NCBI RefSeq assembly: GCF_042186555.1
Contig: NC_133328.1
Span: 66,530,235-66,594,234 of the forward strand
Source of the DNA: Aquarana catesbeiana
Lineage: Eukaryota; Chordata; Amphibia; Anura; Ranidae
Direction: 5' to 3'
Length of the DNA stretch: 64,000 bases
Below the pieces are notes generated by a model. That model ran no database searches. It saw only the letters and a list, made by a program, of their open reading frames with translations, and was not told the DNA's origin. Below are positions 35,431-47,134 of the stretch, one piece after another (positions within the stretch are counted from its first letter, which is position 1; each line of letters starts with the position of its first letter). The translations under genes and the position numbers were made by a program.

Positions 35431-37279
35431 TTCTTCAAAATTATAGGCTTACCTGTAGTAAATCTTTAAAGACAGGGTTTACTTCCACTTTAAGCCGGCC
35501 ATAGATGGATCAAAATGTGGCTGGTTCAATAGGGATTGGCTGAATTTTGAACCGTGTATGGGCTAGCTGGTTGTATACAAGCCGATCTATCAACTGACAT
35601 CAGCACAACCAGCCTGTCATTTTTTTTCCCGTTTATTCACTGCCAGCGACTATAGCCAGCAGTAATCATTGTATTCTGAAGGCTGGGAAACCTCCCGCTT
35701 ATGTTGCTGGGGGAATATAGCAATTTTCTTTCCTTCAACCCATGGTTAAAGGAAAAAAAACTGCATAATGTATAGCCTGCCTAAGGCTGGCCATACATGA
35801 TTTTTTTTTGTTCAGCCAGTGGATTTAAAAGAAAAGTATGATTTTTTTTTTCCCCCATCATACTTACCTAGGTGGATGCTGCATCAGTCCCCCGCCGCCT
35901 CTGCACTGAGCGATCGAACATCGCCGATGGCTCGGTTCTCACAGCTCCCCTGAGCAGGGAGCTGCTGGCTGTCTATCAGCATCTCTCGGCTCTGCCCCCC
36001 CACGCTCATTGGAGCACTGAGCTGTGGAGTGGCGGGGGAGCGGCCATCTCAGGCTTTCAGTGGCTCGCTGAGAGGCTGAGACAGGCATCAGTCCAGGCAC
36101 CTGGCGGATCCAGACTTTATTGTCGGGATGACGTGGTGCCTGGACTGATTCCTGTGACGTCAGTCCGCTCTCTGCTGAAAACGGGTCACAGAAGTGCAAA
36201 ACGAATTGCACTCCTGTGAACCATAGGAGAAACCCAGTCAAACGAGCTCAGGCTGGACTTCTCCTTTAACGAAAAAAAAAAGAGCTGGTTCCCCTATCCA
36301 TACACTCGATGTGATTGGAAGAATCACTCCCACTGAGCCATTGTATTCTGTCAGTGGTGAGCCATCCTGGCCGGCAGAACACAATGATTATTCGGCAGAT
36401 ATCGCGTGTAAAAAATCCGAAATGCTGGTTGTACCCCATGTCAATCGACGGATCATCTTGGGTACAATCAGCCTGCCCATAGATGGGTTGATTCTTGGCT
36501 GGTTCTTGCTAAACCGGCCGAATTTCGATCCATGCATGCCTGGCTTTAGATTTTTTTCATTCAGCCCGAACACACAAAAAAAAAAAAAAGTGCTGGATGT
36601 TGTATTCTGACAACCCTCACCAGCAGGTGTCAGAATCCCCGAACGTGGCGGCATCTGATTGGATGCAAAAAATTTCTGTCCAGCTCCTTGGTTCAGACTG
36701 GACCAACCTTCATATTCTGTTTTTTATAATGATGTGGACAGTGGATGGAGATTCATAGGTTGTGTTGCTTATATCATGTTTGTTATGTCATCTACCAAAT
36801 CCTGTTATTCTAGATATTTTGTTATGTAAATATTTATGTCAGCCATTGTAATCTGTAGAAACCAAAGAGTACATAGCAGCATAGATTTGTTCTTTGTAAT
36901 CTGTTTTACCTACAAATCTAATTGAAGTTGTGCTGGGCATGTATTTACATTGTATTACATATATTGCTATTGACTTTAGATATATGACTCACTATGTGTA
37001 CTTGTCACTACCAATGACATGCAATACCCGACTTTGATGTGTAATTTAAATGCCATACATTTTTTATTCCTGTATATGATGCCAGCGTCGAACCTAAAGT
37101 GCCCTGGGTCCACCCAATGACTAAATTTAGCATTGCCTGTCCCAATCCAAAATGAAAATGTCAGTTTTCGGAGGAATTGTTTTTTAAACTCCTGCCAGCT
37201 GCTCACATTAAATATACTGCGAGCGGGGACGGGTAAAGGCAAGGTACATGTACGTCGCTAGCTTGCTTGCTTTCCGGTT
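35431..37279. other. GGCCATACA-type repeat fragments, otherwise unassigned
   Basis: AAGCCGGCCATAGATGGATC (35492) and TCGATCCATGCATGCCTGGC (about 36527-36546) look like inverse ends of a MITE broken by other DNA (35786-36270). From 36600 to 37279 I recognise nothing. Confidence 0.45.
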
Positions 37280-38170
37280 TGGGGCAACCATGCGCATGCC
37301 CCATGCCAACCCTGGCTGTGATTGGACACAGCACACATTTGCCAGCTGATTTCAGCCAATGATTTTGGCTGAAAACTGCTGATTGGCTGTGTCCAGTTCT
37401 GTGTTTACAAACACACAGAACGCTGTGTACAGAGAACAGCGATCTGGCTGTTTCTTCTCCCTGAAAATCAGGGAGAAAAAAAAAACAGCCAGATCTGTGA
37501 GTAAAGGCGGCACACATTTCACATGTTAGGCACACAGTTAACCCCTTGATGTTACCGCTTCCCAGCCAGTGTCCTTAGTACAATGTCAGTGTATAGTATC
37601 ATCATTGTATTAGTGTCACTAGCAACGTCAGTGTCAGTTTGTGACCCTCCCAGCCAGTGTCTGTTAGCACCAGATTGCTCGGCACACTATCACAGTCACG
37701 CTATAAGTCACTGATCACCGTCATTATAGTGTAGAGTCTATAGCTGCGTAAATTCCAGGATATATACTATATACTGTACATAGTTTGTAGATGCTATACC
37801 TTTCACACAAACCAATTAATATACACTCATTAAGATTTTTTTTTGTTTTTTACCAAAGACATGTATCAGAATACATTTTGGCCTAAATGTATGAAAAAAT
37901 TAGATTTTTTTTTTTCATTGGATATGCTTTATAACAGAAAGTAGAACACATTGTTTTTTTGTTTTTTTTAAATGTGCAATCTTTTTTTATGTATATTATA
38001 AAAAAACCCCAGTAGTGATCAAATATCACCAAAAGAAAGTTCTAGGTGAGTAAAAAAATCATATAAATTTAATTTGCGTAAAATTGTATGAATTTGTAAA
38101 ATTGTACCTGCACAATTGCCAGGTAAAGTAGCACAGTGTCAAATAACAAAAAATGGCCTGGTCATGAAGA
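37280..38170. mobile_element. AACCACTT-family fragment
   Basis: TAACCCCTTGATGTTACC at about 37540, CACTATCACAGTCACGCTAT, CAAATATCACCAAAAGAAAG and GGCCTGGTCATGAAGAGGGT align with 17600-18480. The right end lacks AAGTGGTTAA. Confidence 0.6.
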
Positions 38171-38195
38171 GGGTAAAACCTTCCGGAGGTCAAGG

Positions 38196-38541
38196 CACTG
38201 GTAGGCACTGATATGGGGCACTAATTGGCAGCACTGAAGGGCACTGATAGGTGGCACTGGTGGGCACTGATGAGGCGGCTCTGGTGGGCACTGATGAGGC
38301 GGCACTGATGAGGCTACACTGATAGGCGGCACTGATTGGCAGCACTGAAGGGCACTGATAGGTAGCACTGGTGGGCAATGATGAGGCCACACTGGTGGGC
38401 ACTGATGAGGTGGCACTGGTGGGCACTGATGAGGAGACACTGATGAGGCTGCACTGATAGGCGGCACTGATTGGCAGCACTGAAGGGCACTGATAGGTGG
38501 CACTGTTGGGCACTGATTGGCGGCACTGGTGGGCACGCACT
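38196..38541. repeat. Degenerate minisatellite of GGCACTGATGGGCACTGATA-like units
   Basis: Irregular tandem array of 10-12-bp units combined into longer 30-50-bp blocks. It yields spurious open frames rich in S, A, Y, Q, C and P. Confidence 0.9.
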
Positions 38542-39500
38542 GATGTCCCTTTCACACAAGTCGGTTATCAGCATGAGGAAAGGAATGCCGATAACTGGCT
38601 TGTGTTTACATTGTGATCAGCTGTGATTGGACACCGCTTATCACGTGGTAAAGAGCCGCTGTGATTGGCTCTTTACTCTGTTCTATGATCAGCTGTGTCC
38701 ACCGGGAAGCGCAACCTCGGGAGGACGTCATATGACGCCCTCCCAGCAATGTGTGATTGCGCTGTAGCTGTCATTCAGCTATAGCGCAGTCAGGAACTGT
38801 TAAAAATCTCCTTTAATGCTGTGAGTTCTGCCTGTCTGCTGGCTATCTCTTTCCACCACTTCCTGGATTCCCTGCAAGCTTTGTAGTTTCTCATCTATGG
38901 TTTACTTTCAATGTCTAAGGACTACATATCCCATGGTACCTTGCTGCCTGCAAACAGTGATTCCTGTACTGACTCCGCCTCCTGAAACTCCTCCACTCCG
39001 CACCTCTGAAGTTCAGAAGGCAGTCTCTGTAAAATGTGTGACCCAGCAGTGCCTACTCAAGGGCATAATGAATACATGTCACAGAATTTAAATAAATATG
39101 TAAGGATTTTCACAAAGTAAAGCCGGCTATACATGGATCACAATTCAGCCAGTTAAGCAGGGACCAGGCAAATTTTGATCATGTATGAGCAGGCTGATTG
39201 TACAGAAGTTGATCTACCGATCAACTTCTGTACAACTAGCCTATCATTTTTTTCCCCCGAACGATCAGTGCCGCCGGCTATAGCCAGCAGCACTGATCTG
39301 TGACGTTAGAGAAGTCTCCTCATCGTACAATAGGTCAGAGGGAGGTTTCCCACAACCCCCGTGTTTGGATGGGGGAATCTGTTTTTTTTATTTGTCTACT
39401 AGCTGGTGGAACAAAAAAAAAACAAAACAAATATTAATGTATGCCCAGTGTAAGTTTGCAAACTTCCCATATAATGTAGAAATGAATAAATGATATACTC
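38542..39500. other. Unassigned DNA
   Basis: 39120-39300 is a GGCTATACATGGATC repeat fragment. No gene recognised. Confidence 0.45.
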
Positions 39501-40242
39501 TAATGCCCCATACACACAGTCGGATTTTGTGACAGAAAATGTTCGATGGGAGCTTGTTGTTCCGACCGTGTGTAGGCTCCATCGGACATTTTCCATTGGA
39601 ATCCGACACACAAAATTTGAGATCTGGATCTCAAATTTTCCAACAACAAAATCTATTCTCGTAAATTCCGATCGTGTGTACACAATTCCGACGCACAAAG
39701 TTCCATGCTTGCTCAGAATCAAGTACGAGAATGAAGCGCTCGGTCTGGTAAAACTAGCGTTCGTAATGGAGATAGCACATTCGTCGCGCTGCAATTTTTT
39801 GAATCTTTTAATGCAGTGCATTCTCTTCTTCTTTAGAATGCTAGAATAATGAAGTTGTTTTGCTGCTGATATTCACACAGAGTTCTGAAAAAATGATTTC
39901 TTTATTATTTCTCGTGATCTCCTAAATATTTTATTTTTTGGTTTTCGTCAGATCTCCATAATAATGTATTTAATTTTTGTTTATAGTGTTTGTTTGTTTT
40001 TTAATCAAGATCTCCTTGTTTTTTTTTTTCTAGTGCTCTCCATAATATTGTTTATCGTTTTGTGTGTCAAGTTACCACAACACTATTATTATCTTGTATT
40101 TATTTAACCTCAAGGAGGTTGTTTGGTGTTGGTGTCCCTTGTTAATTTGACATTGTATTTTGGAAATGTACCTGCCTACTCACAAACAAACTGTCCTTTT
40201 TGAAGTGAAACACATAGGCAAGTATTTGTGAATACAAAATAG

Positions 40243-40690
40243 CCATTTATTATGGGTCATAATAAAATAAATAGGAAGGCAATGCTGGAGAAACTGGTGA
40301 AATTGGCGAAGCCTTTGTACCCCAGGAAAATGAGGGGAAATAACTGCGCTACGGAGAAATACATAAACAATAACAATTAAAGCTGCGATTCCTCTATGTA
40401 ACACAAACACAAACAATTAATTCGTTTTAGCGTGATTCAACCCCCCTTTTTTCCCTTTGTACCCCAGGGCACACATCAACTATTTTACACCCAAAATCGG
40501 TAGCCTGAGGAGTCCATATAATAGTGAGCACAATCCGGTCCCGAACTACAAGAGATCAGAAACAGCAGCAGATGACATATATGTCCCCAGGCTGTGGTCA
40601 TACAACAGCCTGCGTCTTTTGTCAGACCAGACTGAACCCAGGCCATCACTTTCTTGTTTCTTACTTCCACTCTTCCTTCCCCACTTGCTT
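40243..40690 (+). pseudogene. MADF-domain gene fragment, second copy
   Basis: Reads LEKLVKLAKPLYP-like sequence at 40285-40325, then after about 130 bp AHINYFTPKIGSLRSPYNSE and SETAADDIYVPRLWSYNSLR at 40465-40640. These correspond to the MADF domain in the minus-strand gene 40696-41876, so the two are an inverted, diverged pair. A short direct repeat (TTGTACCCCAG) brackets the 130-bp interruption, which could be an intron or an insertion. No start, no complete C-terminus and stops near the beginning, so it is a fragment. Confidence 0.6.
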
Positions 40691-40695
40691 CCAGG

Positions 40696-41876
40696 CTATG
40701 GCTGTGGTGTTGGAGGTGTGGCAGGAGGCGGAGGAGGAGGGGGAGGGTGGTTCAACTCACACAGGTGTGTTTTGGTTGTGATTTTGCCCCTCAACCCCTT
40801 ATTTAGGGTCATATACCTAATTTCCTCACACAAGAGGCATTGGCCCTCCTCCATTTTCTGCATTTTGCTGGCAGTCATGCAGGCAAAGGCCTCTTGAGGA
40901 GTGGGGGTGGCTCTGAGGGTCGCCTTAGCCTCCCGAATCAGCCCAAGTACTGCCTCCTGCATATTACTCCCCTTCCTGGGCCTTTTGGTTGGAAGGCAGA
41001 GGGGGGGGGAACCTGGGATTCTATCAGGCTACTACTGGGCCTGGCCACCTCCTGGCTGCCACTTACCCCCGCCACCTCCTGGCTGCCACTTACCCCGCCT
41101 CCTCCTGGCTGCCACATTCCACGCCATCCTCCTGGCTGAGGCTTTCCTGTGTATGAAAAAAGAACATAGTTTTAGTTTTTTGTTCATCAATCACACACAA
41201 TTTTCAGCTCATGACTGTTGCAAATTGAATGTTAACAAATAGAAAAGACTATCATTCTGACCCCTGCATTTTTCCTTCTTGTCCCAAACATTTTTGGCCA
41301 CTACTGTCTATTGATATGTAAAACACTTTATTAAATCAGCAATTATTGATTAATAATAACATCTAGTTAACATCATTAATTTTACAAACAGAAATATGTT
41401 GAACAGTGCTATACCTGACTCAAGCTGGGCTCCTCCACTTCTACTTCCTGGCTGGAAGGCCCAGGTTGGACGTCAGAAGCCTCAGCTGGGGTGGAAGGAA
41501 GCGTAGAAGGAAGAGTAGAAGGAAGGGTTGAGAAGGATTGCTTGACTTCAGTCTGGTATGAGAGAAAACGCAGTCTGTCATAGTACTACAGCCTGGGGAC
41601 ATAAATGGCATCTGCTGCTGCTCCTGATCTCATGGATTCCTGGACCTTATAATGCTCCCTATTATAAGTGCTCCTCGGCTAACCAATTTTGGCTTTTAAA
41701 TAGGTGATGTTTGCCGTGTGGACTACCGGCTTCACCAACTCCAGCAGTTTCTCCAGCACTGCCTGCCTCTTTTGTTTATGATTATAATGCGGATGTTTCA
41801 CCTGCTACAGATAGGGCAGCTCCCAGTACTGGTCTATGAATATGGGGAGGAAGTTGTGGTCATTGAAGCCACTCAT
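40696..41876 (-). pseudogene. MADF-domain DNA-binding protein of the Harbinger element, broken
   Basis: Two exons on the minus strand: 41876-41415 (ATG, 154 codons, phase 0, donor GTATAG) and 41146-40696 (acceptor TACACAG). Exon 1 begins MSGFNDHNFLPIFIDQYWEL, continues through QAVLEKLLELVKPV and ends the domain with SGAAADAIYVPRLWYYDRLR, the usual close of a MADF domain. A proline/serine linker with STLPSTLPST repeats follows. Exon 2 encodes repeated GSQEVAG units and a conserved-looking C-terminus (IREAKATLRATPTPQEAFAC) ending in a proline run. Damage: in-frame TAG at 41807-41805 and 41681-41679, both plausible TGG-to-TAG changes, and a frame change after 41090. MADF proteins accompany PIF elements in Drosophila (family knowledge). 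Role here inferred: DNA binding for transposition. Confidence 0.72.
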
Positions 41877-42174
41877 TTTCTCTGCAAGACACAACACAAG
41901 ACAAACCCTAATGTCAGGCTAAACTCTCCTAATCTTGTCCCAATATAGGCCTCAATCTATAAGCAGTATAGACCACTGATGCCCCAAGTTCAAATTGTAC
42001 CTTCATACTAATGATCGGCGCTTCCGATACTCCTTCCTCCGCTCACAGATCGTACGTACGACGCACGCGTGTTATGCTTTATATACACTGCACATGCATG
42101 AAACTCCGCCCGCCCCTGTCCTTCTTTCTAGTCTATTCTCTGCCCCTTTTCTTTCTGCGCAGTGGGGAGAGCAC

Positions 42175-43457
42175 ATGGCGGAGAAAGAGCAAGTGCATGC
42201 AGACAACAGCGTCGAAAGCCCGGAGCCACAAACGTCCCGATCCCAGAGGAGATTGAAGGAATCAAATATGTCCTTTGTAGAGATGGTGGACATCTTGAAG
42301 AGGGCCGACTATGATGGGAAGTATGGACCTTACCCAAACCCAAATGTGAGAAAGGCCAAGATCATGACTAAAGTTATGAAAAGTCTGCGCCGGAATTTTG
42401 GGGTACGGCGATCCAAGAATCAACTGAGGAAACGCTGGTCAGACCTGAAATTGAGGGAGCACAATCAGTACAGAAGGACCACGAGAGTTCTTCAAAAAAG
42501 TAAGTTGTTGTTGTGTGTTCCTATTATTAATATTACTTGCATGCTGCTCCATGTGCTTTTCTTTACTGTCGTACAGTTTAAAACGGCAACTTTCAGGTTT
42601 GTGGGCACAGTAATCGTTCGTAGTAAACATTGTTAGTTCGCCCACTAATACGATGTTTTTGGCAAATGCAGGTTAACTATATTTGTTCAGGCCTATTTGG
42701 ATTAAAATAAGTTTAGTACATTGTTGTCTAGATGGGTTGTAACTAGAACGAAATGTAAACTTGATTCAGTGTAAGGAGAGGACACTCAGCAGCTGTTTAC
42801 ACATCTGGACGCAGGAGCACTAGTGTGGGACACCAGAACAAACTTTTTAGGGTGTCCCACACAGGTGCCCCAGTGGATACTAGGGGTGTCTACATGTGTG
42901 AAAATTGTACAAAAAAGGTAAGTATTCCAGCTTTAGAAAGGGAGAAAAAGTCTTTAGATTGGAACTCTATCCAAAAAGACAATTGTATGACACTTCCAAG
43001 CAATGTTTCATATTCCTATTTCTGGACTCAAATATCTGTGTGCTAAGTATACCTTTTTTTAATTCACATAGGGGAGAAAAAACTTGGGACATCTGAGGAC
43101 ACCAGGGCCCCACAACCTCCTAAAGAATGGAAAATACCACCAACACAACCAGAGGATGTGGAGGAAGTTTTGGAAGTTGGCAAAATTGTGACCACAACAG
43201 GTGAGTGTCTGAGAGCACAGCTTCAGGTAATAGATTAATAGATGTATGCCTGCATATTTGTAATACATGGTGTTTTTTTTATTATTTAAGGTGATGTGGA
43301 TGTTGTGGAAGAAGAAACTCATTTTACAAGTGCAAGTGCACAGATCCTCATCGGGGAGATCATGGTCTGCAATCGTGATTTACAGAACATGAAGGAAGAC
43401 ATAAATGATGTTGAAAAAAGACTCAAAAAAATCATTGATTTTTTAGGCAGAACCTAA
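42175..43457 (+). CDS. Harbinger Myb/SANT-like protein, three exons, intact
   Basis: Exons 42175-42499, 43072-43200 and 43291-43457 join to 207 codons including the stop. The junctions are all phase 1 with consensus sites (GTAAGT / CACATAG; GTGAGT / ATTTAAG). The 206-residue product starts MAEKEQVHADN. Residues of about 30-100 form a Myb/SANT-like (NAIF1-type) domain: FVEMVDILKRADYDGKYGPY, then KSLRRNFGVRRSKNQLRKRW and SDLKLREHNQYRR, with the typical W-SDLK ending. The C-terminal exon predicts a coiled coil (NMKEDINDVEKRLKKIIDFL). In Harbinger elements this protein imports the transposase into the nucleus and binds the ends (family knowledge). No stop or frameshift was found, in contrast to the other two genes of the element. 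ATG 42175 was chosen because splicing and domain follow directly; upstream in-frame sequence lacks similarity. Confidence 0.85.
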
Positions 43458-43515
43458 AAAACACCTAAAGTCTTAATTTTTTTGATTTTTTTGACCAATT
43501 TTTTAAGTATATTGA

Positions 43516-43769
43516 AAGCCAAATTTTGAAGATGCACACAGTGTGTCAACATGTGCTATCTGCCATCAGGGGATATTAATGTACACGTTTGGTGGGTGCA
43601 ACCCCTTCCTCGCAACTAAAGTAGATGAGAGGAAGGGGTTGCACCCCCGAAACACGTCCATTGATCCCCCATGATGTGAGCTAGGACATGTTGACATTAG
43701 GCATGGGATCAGGAGGGAAATCCCCATTTTGACTCTCAATTTTTGTGCATCTTCAAAATTTGGCTTTCA
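43516..43769. mobile_element. Fold-back MITE nested in Harbinger
   Basis: 25-bp arms (GAAAGCCAAATTTTGAAGAT... and inverse). A second perfect 18-bp hairpin inside has arms at 43594-43611 and 43629-43646 (GGGTGCAACCCCTTCCTC). Lies just after the Myb gene stop codon. Confidence 0.8.
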
Positions 43770-44105
43770 CAGGGGTGACACCCCATCTGATGAAGGCAAG
43801 ATCAACACAGTTTGGACATACTAATGTCTGATCTTGCCTTCATTTTTTCAAAGTTGAACTTTGTAAGTTCCTGAGTTGGGTATTGTTTTATGGTTTTAAA
43901 CATGCCTATTTAACACAAAAAAGACTATTTGTACTGTCTATACCAAAAATGGTTTTCCTAAAATATGTTGGTTTGTTCAAAAACCCTTTTCTAACGCACA
44001 TGTGAATGTGCACAGAGCAAAAATGTTAAGACTTAACAATGTGTGGCTTCTTCTTTCAATGCTCAATAGCAGTTTTTGGAGTAAGTTGTTGTTTACAGTG
44101 ACAAC

Positions 44106-44216
44106 GGGGGTTATTTCCTAAAGGCAAATTCACTTTGCACTACAAGGGCACTTTCAAGTGTACTTTTGAAGTGCACTTGGAGTGCAAAGTGAATTTTCCT
44201 TTAGTAAATAACTCCC
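44106..44216. mobile_element. Short fold-back MITE, 111 bp
   Basis: GGGGGTTATTTCCTAAAGGC pairs with CCTTTAGTAAATAACTCCC. Relative of 18020-18260. Confidence 0.8.
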
Positions 44217-44566
44217 ACAGCGCTTTATAATAATTTGCCACAATCATGCCATTTTCGTGACTCCCCAAAATTCATTCATGGTGCTGAAAATTATGAATCT
44301 TTTTATCATTAATGCATTAGATACATTAACAACAAAAACAAGGTGTGTGTGTAGCAGACCCACAACATAATATTTCACAGAAAAAGAGATTGTCACTTCA
44401 TGTATCAAATAATTTACGTTTGCACTATTGAAGAAAATGGCCATAAAAAAAAGGCCATTGGAGAACCTAGAAGACAGCTAAAAGAAACACAAGCAGTAAA
44501 TCAAATGAAATATGAGTTCAGTTTATACCAAAAATATTTATTTGAAAAAAGTTTGACACATTCATA

Positions 44567-46534
44567 TCAATGGCCCCCTACATGCAAAGTACTCGAGATA
44601 CTTATGTCTAACTTTGCGGGCGCTTTGGAGGGGCAAGCCAGGACGGCCAGGGTAAGTGTGGTCAAGGTAGTTAGATTTGGAACACCGGCCTCAGTCCCAA
44701 CTGAGGCCACATAGTTTATAGCATTTTTCCATAGGAAATTGTGGAGAATGCAATAGGCAAGGACAATGTGATTTAATTTATATTCCGCCATATGGATCGC
44801 TGTCAGAAATAGGCTGGCCATTATTCCATAGGCATTTTCAACCCCTCTTCTGGCTCTGGCCAGCCGGTAATTAAAAACCCTCTGGTCTGGGGTGAGGGTC
44901 CTCATCGGGAATGGCCGCAGAAGATGGTCCCCCAGCGCAAAAGCTTCATCCACGACGAAGACAAGCGGGAGACCGCCACATTGTCTTCCGGAGGTGGCAA
45001 GCCCAAGCTGCCATCTGTAAAACTCCATCTGGGCGATGACTCCACCATCTGACATTTTTCCCCAGGTCCACATACAGAAACTCGTAAGTCGCCGACACCA
45101 CCACCAACAACTCTATACTATTAAACCCCTTGTAATTACAACAGTATGACCCCGAGTTGGGGGGTGGTACAGTGTGGACGTGTTTCCCATCTAATGCCCC
45201 TCCGCAGTTGGGAAAGTCCCACTGCTGGGCAAACTGGGATGCCACAGTCTGCCATTCCTGTGGCGTTGAAGGAAACTGTGGAGTCAAACAAGAAAAAAAA
45301 AAATAGTAATTTTGCACATAACATTGCAAGCAGATTAAACACAAACATTCTTGGCCAACATCAGTATAACATTTATTTGAAGGAGTATTTAAAGACAAAT
45401 ATATAAAGTACACTTATCAGGGGGGGAGATGTTTTGGACAGGTAACCCTCTCCACTTCATTGAGAGCTGAATGCATAAATAATGTGTTTAACTTTGGCCA
45501 GCCTCTCCTTACTTACACTATTAGCAGCCCACTGGACAGGTACGAAGTGTCATAATAAAAAAATATGAATACACGCTGTACAAATCGAAGCACATTTTTT
45601 CATTCTGCAATTACCTATCAAGATAATAAGAGAACAAAACTTTAAACAGTACCATTAGAAAGTATTCAGGCAGGCCCTTGGACTACATGCTTTGGTGAAC
45701 TCATCCATAAATCTGATCACAAAAGAGGTAGGTATAGTGTGTATGGGTTGGGCAAAGTCAGCAGATAGAGGATTGGTATCGGTTGACTTAGCGGTTGGGG
45801 GGAGGGAGGGTTCCAAATGAGTTTGGGACCCCCAAAAAAATCCTCAGGTACTCTGCATGAATTTAAGGACACAAATAACATTTGTAAACATTTTAGGGGG
45901 TGTTTAGGGTAAAGCACTGCAATGGAGCTGACAAAATACATTGTTAAGTGACTAGGTGTTAGGCTAGGTGTGTATGGGCCCAGGATAGCATGCTGGGGAG
46001 GTTAGTGAAGGCAAATATTCATGAAGGACAAAGAAGGAAGTTTAAAAAATGCCAGCATGCATGAGGACAAAGGGGACATTTACAGCATATTACAATCATG
46101 GTAATTAGGGAATGATGAAAGAAATACAATACATTAGCAAACATTAAATACATATAATGTGATGTTAAAGGAGAAATCTTACCTTAATGTAGTCCTTATG
46201 CAGGACCTGAATGATGGCAGAACAGGCCTCTGGAATAATGATCCCCAGAACCTGGGGGGAGATGCCTGTCCAGAACTTGATGTCCTGCAGACTTCGCCCT
46301 GTCGCCAAGTACCACAACGTGGCGACTAGCCTCTGTTCGGGAGTGATGGCCTGCCGCATGCAGGTGTCCTGCTTGGTAATATAAGGGGACAGCAAAGCCA
46401 AAAGACGGTGAAAAACAGGGTCCGTCATCATCAGGATTATTCCCCTGGATCTCCCGCAACAAAGGCATGTGCGAGAATTGGTCATGCTGGAGCAACCAGT
46501 TCTTGGTCCATGAACTCCTCCCTGCCCTGTTCAT
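44567..46534 (-). pseudogene. Harbinger DDE transposase, two exons, frameshifted
   Basis: Exon 1 (about 46534-46183) reads SSWTKNWLLQHDQFSHMPLL in one frame, then MMTDPVFHRLLALLSPYITK and ITPEQRLVATLWYLATGRSL in another. The frame change at 46421-46432 suggests a small deletion within GATGATG. It ends in phase 0 at a GTAAGA donor. Exon 2 (45275-44567, acceptor CCACAG) starts FPSTPQEWQTVASQF. Catalytic residues are in place: D in GALDGKHV (about 45190), D in VVDEAFALGDH (about 44949) and E in GVENAYG (about 44838), 37 residues after the second D. A second frame change lies at about 45056-45062, inside DLGKN...MSDGG. The family enzyme cuts and joins element ends at TWA sites. With two frame changes this copy should be inactive unless they are sequence errors. 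Confidence 0.82.
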
Positions 46535-46669
46535 GGACTGGGCTTGGGTCAAAGTAATAAGAACCCCAACACCAAGCCCCCGCACAGCACGAATCCTATG
46601 ACGAGTACGTAACCCGCAATATGGCTTCAAAATGGTCGGGTGGTCAAAACGAACTAACAGAATGCACCG

Positions 46670-46885
46670 AAAAACAGAAAGGCCTGAGAAGAGCGAGCTG
46701 AAAATCAGAAACGAGCAGACAAGAACGCACTGCAAAATCAAATACGTACTATAAAATACACACTGAAAAACAAATGCAAACTGACTACACGCACTGAAAA
46801 CCAGATACGAACCCACAAGCACAAACTGAAGAGCAGTAACGATCTGAAAAGCACGGATCTGAAAAGCACGAGTCTGAAAAGCGTG
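46670..46885. promoter_or_regulatory. Subterminal array of CTGAAAA motifs
   Basis: About nine irregular copies of CTGAAAA(G/A)C, the last three as perfect 15-bp steps (GATCTGAAAAGCACG). They lie between the transposase start and the right end of the Harbinger element. Candidate binding sites for the element's proteins, or simply leader sequence. Confidence 0.5.
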
Positions 46886-47134
46886 AATCGTCTCTCACCA
46901 AACTTCTACTAACACAAGATTAGCAGAAGGAGCCCAAAGGGTGGCGCACTGGCTATTGAACTTCCCTTTTCTAGTGCTGTCGTACGTGTTGTACGTCACC
47001 ACGTTCTGGACGTTCGGAATTTCTGACAAGATTTGTGTGACCGTGTGTATGCAAGATAAGTTTGAGCCAACATCCGTCGGAAAAAATCCATGGATTTTGT
47101 TGTCGGAATGTCCGATCGTGTGTACGCGGCATAA

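Larger units (their letters stand above)
39504..47131. mobile_element. PIF/Harbinger transposon, 7.6 kb, TAA duplication
   Basis: Starts TGCCCCATACACAC and ends GTGTGTACGCGGCA, an inverted terminal repeat with mismatches, with exact TAA at 39501-39503 and 47132-47134. It contains a Myb/SANT-like gene (plus strand, intact), a MADF-domain gene (minus, broken), a second MADF fragment (plus) and a DDE transposase (minus, broken). Smaller MITEs are nested inside (43516-43769, 44106-44216). Harbinger elements insert at TWA and need both transposase and a Myb-like partner (family knowledge). The terminal 200 bp match the 313-bp MITE at 3257-3569. Confidence 0.88.

Noticed and set aside
38162..38574. 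Minus-strand frames rich in SVPTSATYQCP repeats
   Set aside because: Low-complexity translation of the GGCACTGAT array.
42011..42256. Alternative plus-strand frame over the Myb-like first exon
   Set aside because: It shadows the real frame, which alone carries the domain and in-phase splice sites.
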